Below, piece after piece: positions 58,301 to 64,000 of a DNA stretch of 64,000 bases; within the stretch, counting starts at the first letter, position 1, and each line of letters starts with the position of its first letter. The stretch covers positions 186,001 to 250,000 of the forward strand of contig NZ_AUAV01000008.1 in assembly GCF_000428905.1 (NCBI RefSeq), given 5' to 3'. Under the pieces are notes generated by a model. The model was given only the letters and a program-made list of their open reading frames with translations. It was not told where the DNA came from and did no database searches. The stretch comes from Brumicola pallidula DSM 14239 = ACAM 615 (GTDB taxonomy: Bacteria > Pseudomonadota > Gammaproteobacteria > Enterobacterales > Alteromonadaceae). The position numbers were made by a program, and so were the translations under genes.

Positions 58301-58429
58301 TTTACTCTTGGGGTTGTGACTATTCCAGCAGGAGAAAAAACATCTGTTGATTCAATTATTTTGAGTGCCGATGAGGCCTTATATATTGGTAAGTCAAATG
58401 GGCGGAATCGGGTAATACGAGCTGATTAG
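55376..58429 (+). CDS. Beta-propeller sensor diguanylate cyclase
   Basis: A 1,017-residue protein that makes c-di-GMP. A short N-terminal signal/anchor (YFFILFFVINIP) is followed by about 12-14 Reg_prop beta-propeller blades (the recurring GLLWFGTAENG / IWVGTWGGG type motif). Then come a Y_Y_Y domain (about 700-780), one membrane helix near 790-805, a short coiled coil, and a GGDEF domain. The active site GGEEF is at 931-935 and a product-inhibition I-site RMTD is at 922-925, five residues before it. The TTG start is the only sensible one. It is monocistronic and follows the zinc cluster. Confidence 0.92.
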   Translation: MFFSRFKYFFILFFVINIPTYSNESRSEFINEYSVEMLTEKDGFVSSKIYSIIQDNQGLLWFGTAENGIMRYDGRKVTLFEFDRMSSNGLTHNDAGNLMLDRKGRIWVGTWGGGANLYEPKTGKFQHFINDPLRTDSLSSNRIQSLFHDQEGSIWLGSYDKGLNRYLGDNSFAHIDEETSGLSHNRIWDIEDNDNDSLWIATSFGLNLYDKNKQTFSHFLPAPDNPTPTDANQIRSILKTSKNKLYVGTQQGPFIFDKQTSLFTQLKTFDDQYLGQVNSMIEDQEGHIWFVSSKGLFRQSNSGSQIEQFDLEHNHGLRIVFEDNSRTIWVTSETHGIYKIVPHRKFKSINSPALTVPNGIAVDANGDLLIVSSSSQLYKWHVTSQKLEILSTPIFSDENGFGENQLLEKPVIFADGQNILWVAQDDGLAKFNLKTKQVELVEYPKSDPNYMEFREVRALNTDQYGNLWIGTYKNGVYRYDPLTKTFTHLDDSFGLSHPEVLKIFKDSEQNIWVGTGYGLNLWEEENQRFIFFTSDNNQIDSLLGNIVQDIHQARNGEIWIATQKGLNLYLPKTKTFKPFGRRNGLPTSLIRGIADDKNGNLWLTTNKGISKLNPLSGEVTNFDSYNGLLGLNYYANSLITGGNETLFTSSPRGIEFFNTSNVETNNSEFNVVLTGFNKMGQSVKLERPYSYVTDIQLSYIDYFFSFEFSVLDFIAPRKNQYAYKLEGYDDNWINIGNQNVVSFTNLDGGSYKFMVKATNSSGKWGEKLLSINLTVLPSPWKTWWAYSLYVSVGIAIIFTFIYFRTRLQQTEISRQKQFVLALEEQVAQKTISLNTQASDLMAANKQLEALTYKDGLTGLYNRRYFDKKLMIEINRHDRQKQPLSLILGDIDHFKLFNDFYGHQQGDSCLKQVAQCISNSAARMTDANCRYGGEEFAIILPNTSIEQSTTIAERLCLAIENMQIPHEESETSSFVTFTLGVVTIPAGEKTSVDSIILSADEALYIGKSNGRNRVIRAD

Positions 58430-58617
58430 CACCTGACTACTCAAACTTAACCTTATCAACAAGCTTAATCATTTCGTTAATGTTATTCAAGGCAGGGTAA
58501 TCAGCAACGGACTGTTGCTAATGATGCAGTCGCAGTAATTACACAAAGTGATGAGCCATAATTCAGCCGATTACGTATAATTTTGATACAAAAATTTTGC
58601 ATAAAAACAGCTCATTC

Positions 58618-58794
58618 ATGAAAAAATCGACAAATTTAATTGCCTCATTTGCACTGTTCACCGTGATAACCTTGGTCATTTATATTGCATTCAAGCTTGT
58701 TGCTGCTGGTTATTATATTACAGCACTGATACCTATTACCTTGTTGTTAGTTGGTTTAATTATTGGTATTTGGTACATTGTTAAACAAGAGTAA
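58618..58794 (+). CDS. Small two-helix membrane protein
   Basis: A 58-residue protein with two predicted membrane helices (about 7-27 and 33-54) and a basic head MKKSTN. No known family and no clear Shine-Dalgarno; an upstream in-frame TTG would add seven residues. Confidence 0.45.
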   Translation: MKKSTNLIASFALFTVITLVIYIAFKLVAAGYYITALIPITLLLVGLIIGIWYIVKQE

Positions 58795-59147
58795 TCTGTG
58801 TCGTTTTTATTAGTCGTTATTACAACACTAGAAGCGGCGATCTCTTTAGCAAGCACAAAATTATAGCGTCTCTCTTGGATAGTCCTCTTGGGCTTGCAAT
58901 AAAAATCAGGGTTCATTGACTATAGTGGTAATGCAATCGCAGATATAGCGCCCCCAAATAGTGAATACGCTGTTCAGCCCCAGATACAGATCTTTCAAAT
59001 CAGTTTAGTTGCGATAAACTTTAATAAAACAAGTGCATATTGAATAGTTCAAGCTTATGATTTAATTTACATATACTATAAAGAAATCTGATTAAAAAGT
59101 CCTCACTATAATAGTAGGAAAATTTCACCTTAAATAAGGATAGTGCT
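58795..59147. other. Intergenic region, nothing recognised
   Basis: About 350 bases between the small membrane protein and the first NTF2-like gene. No coding, repeat or terminator signal stands out. A promoter for the next gene must lie near 59050-59120, and AAGGA precedes the ATG at 59148. Confidence 0.5.
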
Positions 59148-59567
59148 ATGAGTCCCTTTGAAGTCGCAACAGAGTTTTTTCATTCCTGTGAAAGTTTAAA
59201 AGGCTGGGCTGGTTGCCAACAATTTGTGGCCAGTGGTGCTGAATTTTCTGCTCAATGTGAACCTTTGACAGAGGTGACTACCGTCGAAGGCTATTGTGAG
59301 TGGATGGCAGGTTTAGGTGGAGGCCCTTTAAAGGGTTGTTACTATGAACTACATTCTAGTGCCTACGATGAATCAACATCGACAGCGCTCCTTTTTGGAA
59401 CGTTTCACGGCACCCATGTAGGTGACGGTGGACCAATACCAGCAACGAATAAAACAACGGCTAGTGATTATGTGTATTCGATAACAATGGACCAGCAAAA
59501 TAAAGTGTCGCGAATGACAAAAATATGGAATGCGCCTTGGGCTCTTGGCGAGCTGGGTTGGGTTTAA
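59148..59567 (+). CDS. Single-domain SnoaL/NTF2-like protein
   Basis: A 139-residue protein of the NTF2-like fold, with a typical FHGTHVGDGGPIPAT mid-strand turn and aromatic C-terminal part ending WNAPWALGELGW. Family members include ester cyclases and small-molecule isomerases. It stands at the left of the second accessory cluster. Substrate unknown. Confidence 0.75.
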   Translation: MSPFEVATEFFHSCESLKGWAGCQQFVASGAEFSAQCEPLTEVTTVEGYCEWMAGLGGGPLKGCYYELHSSAYDESTSTALLFGTFHGTHVGDGGPIPATNKTTASDYVYSITMDQQNKVSRMTKIWNAPWALGELGWV

Positions 59568-59623
59568 TGCTGACTGTCCATTAACTATATTACTTCGCCA
59601 CTATCATGAATTATCATGTTGAG

Positions 59624-59653
59624 AATAGTGATGGCGAGCAGGCCATCACTATT
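59624..59653. terminator. Strong bidirectional hairpin
   Basis: AATAGTGATGGC (59624-59635) and GCCATCACTATT (59642-59653) form a perfect 12-bp stem with a 6-base loop between the convergent NTF2-like and MetE-like genes. Only a short T stretch follows. Confidence 0.75.
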
Positions 59654-59685
59654 TATGCCAAAAGCAGATGACGCCAACAAACGCT

Positions 59686-60810
59686 TTAGACCAATTTTGC
59701 TCCCTCAGCCAAAGCCGATAATTTTGCGTAAGCAATATCGGGCGTAACTGCACCAAATCCAGCAAAGGTACCAAAACCGCAATCGGAACCGGCAATGACT
59801 CTTTCTCGTCCAACTATATCCACGAATTTTTGAATACGTTGAGCGACTAATCGCGGATGCTCAACAAAATTGCTGGTACTGTCTATTACTCCAGGGATCA
59901 AAATTTTGGAATCGGGGATATCTTGTTTTCTTTGTGCGAAAACTTCCCATTCATGGCCATGGCGTGGGTTTGCTGTTTCGAATAGGAGTTGTGCTGCGTC
60001 AACAGACATTAGTGTATCGAACATTTTTTGCATAGAAATATCACACACATGTGGGCCCTCATAGTTCCCCCAACAGATGTGAATTCGCACGCGTTCTTTG
60101 GGTAAATCTGCAATCGCATAATTAAGTGCCTCAACGTGAGTATTTGCAATTTTAATAAACGCTTCATCACTTAGGTCTTGAAACAGCATATGTCGTGATA
60201 GTGCTAGATCTGGGCAGTCTAATTGCAGGTCGAAACCAGCATCTATAATTGCCCGATACTCGGCTTTCATAACTTCAGACAGTGCTTCAATATATTTTTC
60301 CCTAGAGGAATAATATTGATTTGGAAGAAAGAGTGCTATAACGCCCGGAGATGCCGCATTCATAAATGCTTTTTTTGCTCGCTGTTTGTTAACCGCTAAG
60401 CGCAAATTATCTAAATCATGTTGCAGGTCAGCGGTTTCTTTGCTTTTTATTTCTCCAGTACAAAATGGCCGAGCATATGTCGGTGTGCCACCAGAACGAG
60501 ACAATTTTTCAAGAAAATCCGGGAATAACTTTAAATCTGCTGGTGCGTTTCGAGGACTATCACCGGAGAAGCCTGTATATCGATCTTTCACATAGGTCGC
60601 ATATGAGATCTTTGACGTTTCACCATCAGATACAATATCAATACCGGATTGCAGTTGTTTTTGAACGACAGTCGATACGGCATACGTCATCTCACTTTCA
60701 AATTTTTCTAGGTCATATGTTTGCTCATTCTCTCTCGCAAAAATAAAATCGACGGTTGATTGCGAGCGTGGCAATGAACCAACATGGGTAGTTAAAATGG
60801 GTTTATGCAT
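59686..60810 (-). CDS. MetE-like zinc methyltransferase (cobalamin-independent synthase II family)
   Basis: A 374-residue protein holding only the catalytic barrel of MetE. The zinc ligands are His244, Cys246 (HICWGN), Glu278 (LFETAN) and Cys344 (GSDCGFGT). The N-terminal half that normally binds the folate tail is absent. Relatives include epoxyalkane:CoM transferases and uncharacterised methyltransferases, so transfer of a methyl or an alkyl group to or from a thiol is likely. It lies in a cluster with SnoaL-like genes, not with met genes. Confidence 0.88.
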   Translation of the reverse strand: MHKPILTTHVGSLPRSQSTVDFIFARENEQTYDLEKFESEMTYAVSTVVQKQLQSGIDIVSDGETSKISYATYVKDRYTGFSGDSPRNAPADLKLFPDFLEKLSRSGGTPTYARPFCTGEIKSKETADLQHDLDNLRLAVNKQRAKKAFMNAASPGVIALFLPNQYYSSREKYIEALSEVMKAEYRAIIDAGFDLQLDCPDLALSRHMLFQDLSDEAFIKIANTHVEALNYAIADLPKERVRIHICWGNYEGPHVCDISMQKMFDTLMSVDAAQLLFETANPRHGHEWEVFAQRKQDIPDSKILIPGVIDSTSNFVEHPRLVAQRIQKFVDIVGRERVIAGSDCGFGTFAGFGAVTPDIAYAKLSALAEGAKLV

Positions 60811-61032
60811 AGTACTTTTCGTTTCAACTTATATATGCTGGGTAATATAGTCTAGTTTAGGAGGAGAAAAAAGGCAGGATCTCAAAAGTATAAATTTTGC
60901 TATTAAAAAAATCTAATTAAAGTGACATAAGACCCTAATGTCGATAATACTAACCATGTATTTTATTTTTTGACCTCATTAGTTATTTAATACGTAAATT
61001 ATCTTAGCTTTATTTTAAATTAGGTTTAATAG

Positions 61033-61725
61033 ATGAGAGCCATTATTTTCGGCGGAATAGGCACAATAGCAAACACTTCATATCTTCAAAGGAAGGCATT
61101 TAATACCGCGTTTGAGCAATTGTCTATTGCATGGCACTGGGGTGAAGAGGAATATCGTCGCTTAATTGTTGAGACCGGGGGTGAATCTCGCATCGGTCAA
61201 TATAATGAAAAGTATGGCGGCTTACCTAAAGGCATTTTGCCGCAACAAGTCCATGAATTAAAATCAAACTTATTCCACAACTTTATGAATAATTCAAAAT
61301 TGCCGCTGCGTCAAGGTGTAAAGTGGGTGATTGATCATGCTAAGTTTAACAATATAAAATTAGCTTTTGCGACTACGACTAGTCGAAAGAATATTGATAT
61401 TTTATTAAGTTCAACCGGGCTAGACCCATCTATATTCGATATTATAAGTAACCGAGCATTAGTTGACGCACCTAAACCGGAGCCTGAGGTCTACCAATAC
61501 TGTCTGAACAAATTGAATGTCGGAGCCAACAATAGTGTGGCAATAGAGGACGCTAGTTCTGGTGTTGAAGCAGCAGTAAGCGCGGGTATAAAATGTGTTG
61601 CGTTTCCGAACGAGTTCACCGCTAATCATAACTACTTAGACGCGATAGAAAAGACCGGTGATTTAAGAGAGTCAGCTTACCTAAGTGCGTTCTTTACATC
61701 TCAGGAAGGACTCATCAAAAATTAG
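61033..61725 (+). CDS. HAD-like protein lacking the nucleophile
   Basis: A 230-residue member of the HAD/CbbY group. Motif II (T in FATTTSRKN), motif III (K in DAPKPEPEVY) and motif IV (IEDASSG) are in place. Motif I, normally DxDGT, reads FGGIGT at 6-11: both aspartates are replaced (Gly7, Ile9). It therefore should not form the aspartyl phosphate and may bind a ligand or do other chemistry. It is divergent from the MetE-like gene and convergent with the SnoaL pair. Confidence 0.82.
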   Translation: MRAIIFGGIGTIANTSYLQRKAFNTAFEQLSIAWHWGEEEYRRLIVETGGESRIGQYNEKYGGLPKGILPQQVHELKSNLFHNFMNNSKLPLRQGVKWVIDHAKFNNIKLAFATTTSRKNIDILLSSTGLDPSIFDIISNRALVDAPKPEPEVYQYCLNKLNVGANNSVAIEDASSGVEAAVSAGIKCVAFPNEFTANHNYLDAIEKTGDLRESAYLSAFFTSQEGLIKN

Positions 61726-61771
61726 TACTTATAGTGTCTGTTTTTTTATAGTTTGTTGGTCAGTTGGCAAA

Positions 61772-61800
61772 TGAAGAGATTAATTACACTTTTCTCTTCA
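61772..61800. terminator. Hairpin between convergent HAD-like and SnoaL-like genes
   Basis: TGAAGAGA (61772-61779) and TCTCTTCA (61793-61800) form an 8-bp stem. No T-run follows on the plus strand; it is at best a weak terminator. Confidence 0.35.
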
Positions 61801-61827
61801 ATTACCAACGCTCGCCTTGCTCAGCTT

Positions 61828-62685
61828 TTAAGCGGTGGGTTGCTTAAATACATGACTAGTTGAGAAGTTTTTATTAAATGCCAGTATGTCACAGACAGTC
61901 GTGTCGACTGTGATCTTACTGTTTTCAATTTTTAATAAGGTAATAAAAGGCAGTCTAATTTTATTTTCACCTTCATCACCATCTAAAAACCACTTTATTG
62001 CAACATCCTGACCCTCGATTGCAATATCCTCTATCTGTGTAAACATTCGAGTCAGTGTATTTATTTTTGATAATACGAATTCAAACAATCGCTCTCTTTT
62101 TTGTGGGTGTTTGTCGCCAGGCAAATTAATAACTGCGTCATCGTTATAAAGTGTGTTTATATTGGCTAATTGCTTTTGACTCCAAATAGCCCACCACTGA
62201 TCAAGGATTTCTACATTTTGTGCTTGCTTACTAATTAAGTTAGATGGCCATGCAATATTATTTTGTAGATTATCTTGCTGATCGTAATCAGATATAACTA
62301 ACGGGTCTGTAGAAGGTAAGTTATCACTTACTTTTTCTGGGCTATCTTGATTTAAAGCCGCTAACTGAACAGTATCGACTATTGCTAGAACTGATTTAAC
62401 CATTAGTTGGTTGGTTTCCAACCAAAAAACGTAATTAATAGTTCCATTTTTATTTGTTGGCTCAAACGTCAAGTACACAACATAGTGGTTGTTCTGCTTG
62501 ATAGTTTGATGTGCTAGTACGGTACATTTACCGGTCAAAGCAAACCAATTACCGAGGATCATGTTTAGCTTTTCTGAGCCGTAAAATTTTGCGTTATGTT
62601 GTCCCCAATAAGCACTATGCAGCATCTTAGAGTTTAGGTCAGCTAAATCACCTTTAGTAAATGCGTTAATAATTGAATCTAGCAT
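61828..62685 (-). CDS. Two-domain SnoaL/NTF2-like protein
   Basis: A 285-residue protein with two NTF2-like units (about 3-110 and 160-275). The first has AYWGQHNAKFYG and the second IKWFLDGDEGENKI. It shares the cluster with the larger paralogue at 62685, with which it overlaps (TAATG), so both are made from one message. Function unknown. Confidence 0.7.
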   Translation of the reverse strand: MLDSIINAFTKGDLADLNSKMLHSAYWGQHNAKFYGSEKLNMILGNWFALTGKCTVLAHQTIKQNNHYVVYLTFEPTNKNGTINYVFWLETNQLMVKSVLAIVDTVQLAALNQDSPEKVSDNLPSTDPLVISDYDQQDNLQNNIAWPSNLISKQAQNVEILDQWWAIWSQKQLANINTLYNDDAVINLPGDKHPQKRERLFEFVLSKINTLTRMFTQIEDIAIEGQDVAIKWFLDGDEGENKIRLPFITLLKIENSKITVDTTVCDILAFNKNFSTSHVFKQPTA

Positions 62686-63830
62686 TATTGCGCTCCGGTA
62701 TTATGGTTGGTGCGATTGAAGTCTCTAATAAGATTGGCATAAGCGGCCACTTCATCAAATACGGTCCATTCTTCGCTAATTTTTCCGTCAACTAAGCGTA
62801 AATGGGACGCACCTAATATGAAAAACTCTTGTCCTCGATACATGGACAATCTTTTGTCTTTTGAAGAAAAAGACCCGGTTAAAGACCACCGGATCGCAAT
62901 ATCAATAACATCTTTTTCCTGATCGAAGGGAACAGTGCATACATGATCACAGGTAACCTGTGCTTCTGGACAAGCTGCCAACCACTGAATAATGGTTCCT
63001 ATAATACCTGGTATGCCGACTGCTTGGCGTCCACCAGGCCATTGTAGCTTTGCATTCAAGTGATAAAAGGTATTTGCTTTACCAAAGTTTTTTTGATTAA
63101 ACAGGGTATCTAGCCATCTGTTACTAAATTCAACAGCCGCTTTGTCAATGGGCGCTTTCCATTGATGTTCACTTGGCTCTTGCGCTTTCACTCTGGATAT
63201 CTCAGCTTGCCGCCAGTTTTCAAATTTTGGATGTGCCGGAATTTTAGCGAAATGCTCACTCGCATCCAACACATCAATGCCTAATTGTTTGACCAAAAAG
63301 CTGTTATCGCGCACTAACCATTCATATACAATTTTGTTTTCAACACAAATACAATCTGCAATAGTAGTAACACGTCCAGTTTTGTGTGTTGCATCGCCAA
63401 ATTCTGATGGGCCTTTGTTAGTCATAATACTGGTAATTCTATGCGAAGAGTAATATCCCTCATTAGGACCAAGATCCCGCCAAATTACGTTTTCACCAAT
63501 TAGCGATCGATCGGGAAAAGCGCTGATGGTTTGCAATGTTCCAGTGACTACGCTTGATACGGCGTCTGCATAAGCACCTAGGGTATGCACTGGGCAGTAC
63601 TCTGCGTAATAGTCGTTACACAAGCCCACATTTTTTTGTTCCCAAATCCGATGAGTAATGCGCACAATGTAGTCAACAATATCGATAAATTCATCGTCAA
63701 AACCTCTCAGCAATTGGCTTTTGGGATTGCTTGGGTTTAATAATTCAGGCAGATTTTTCCAATACAGTTGTGTGACCTCACCTTGTGGCAAATGCATAAC
63801 GTTATTCGTTGGTACCGTTTTATGATTCAT
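62685..63830 (-). CDS. Two-domain SnoaL/NTF2-like protein, larger copy
   Basis: A 381-residue protein with about 45 extra N-terminal residues and two NTF2-like units. It is colinear with the product of 20070-21032 (AFPDRSLIGENVIW, SSHRI, TIAD, EWLVRDN, AIRWSLTG), so the two clusters share a specific enzyme. The ATG is preceded by a T-rich stretch without an obvious Shine-Dalgarno. It follows another SnoaL-like gene that starts outside the window. Confidence 0.78.
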   Translation of the reverse strand: MNHKTVPTNNVMHLPQGEVTQLYWKNLPELLNPSNPKSQLLRGFDDEFIDIVDYIVRITHRIWEQKNVGLCNDYYAEYCPVHTLGAYADAVSSVVTGTLQTISAFPDRSLIGENVIWRDLGPNEGYYSSHRITSIMTNKGPSEFGDATHKTGRVTTIADCICVENKIVYEWLVRDNSFLVKQLGIDVLDASEHFAKIPAHPKFENWRQAEISRVKAQEPSEHQWKAPIDKAAVEFSNRWLDTLFNQKNFGKANTFYHLNAKLQWPGGRQAVGIPGIIGTIIQWLAACPEAQVTCDHVCTVPFDQEKDVIDIAIRWSLTGSFSSKDKRLSMYRGQEFFILGASHLRLVDGKISEEWTVFDEVAAYANLIRDFNRTNHNTGAQ

Positions 63831-63894
63831 GATTTATTACCGTATTTACAAAATTACTGCTTACTCAAACCAAGTCAAGTTAGCCTATTAGCGA

Positions 63895-64000
63895 TTAAAC
63901 GCTGGTTTTCATTAAAGCGAAAATATCTAATCCCATTTGTTTGCACATATGAATAATGTCAATTCCTACCCAGTTTTCCTTTAACAAATCGCCTTCGCGT
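63895..64000 (-). CDS. C-terminal end of a further SnoaL/NTF2-like protein (5' end outside window)
   Basis: The last 35 codons of a minus-strand gene reach the window edge, ending TAA at 63895-63897. The residues (KENWVGIDIIHMCKQMGLDIFALM) are the typical end of SnoaL-like ester cyclases, where W and IDxxHMxxQMGLD recur. It is the third SnoaL-like gene in this direction and lies 64 bases upstream of the next. Confidence 0.7.
   Translation of the reverse strand, partial: REGDLLKENWVGIDIIHMCKQMGLDIFALMKTSV

Overview
The window is chromosomal DNA of a marine-type gammaproteobacterium, most likely an Alteromonadales relative. Base composition looks moderately AT-rich. The gene order is classic for the class: nudE-cysQ, yrfG, a complete gsp operon, hslR-hslO, envZ-ompR, prkB, purD-purH, fis-dusB-prmA, accC-accB-aroQ, dsbD, fxsA, groES-groEL. 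No rRNA, tRNA or CRISPR array was recognised. The species cannot be named from the sequence alone.

Layout. Bases 1-6335: the tail of a CusA-type RND pump, a 770-base gap, a di-heme lipoprotein, and small housekeeping hydrolases (CysQ, NudE, YrfG, YjjX). Bases 6411-18072: a type II secretion operon transcribed leftwards, gspC to gspN, with overlapping or abutting genes. Bases 18161-19536: the heat/redox pair hslR-hslO. Bases 19939-23214: an accessory cassette (small ORF, SnoaL-like protein, alpha/beta hydrolase, broken RraA-like gene, 2-hydroxyacid dehydrogenase) lying between hslO and envZ. Bases 23427-41170: housekeeping genes, with two odd items: a DsbD with a duplicated N-terminal domain, and a remnant that joins receiver-like and GGDEF-like ends.

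Bases 41188-43495: groES-groEL behind a good sigma-32 promoter match. Directly behind groEL lies a 4-kb accessory island (43371-47400). It carries a broken DUF4143 gene, a SEC-C protein, a 31-bp-arm perfect palindrome and an AbiEi/AbiEii toxin-antitoxin pair. A short copy of the groEL 3' end with its TTGCAT repeat reappears at the far edge, so the island looks like an insertion at the groEL end.

Bases 47473-55232: a zinc-starvation regulon with two Zur-like palindromes at two divergent promoters. It includes DUF1826, a COG0523 GTPase, a MerC-like protein, a ZrgA-like His-rich periplasmic protein, a Tat-exported PhoX/DUF839 protein, two DUF3299 proteins and an ABC transporter. Bases 55376-58429: a large beta-propeller GGDEF sensor.

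Bases 59148-64000: a second accessory cluster with at least four SnoaL/NTF2-like proteins (one cut by the window end), a MetE-like zinc methyltransferase, and a HAD protein whose motif I has lost both aspartates. One SnoaL-like protein here is a clear paralogue of the one in the hslO-envZ cassette. The two clusters together are the best candidate for an undescribed metabolic system. A second cross-window pattern is short tandem repeats (10-18 bp units) at or just after the stop codons of cysQ, purH, accC, groEL and perhaps merC.
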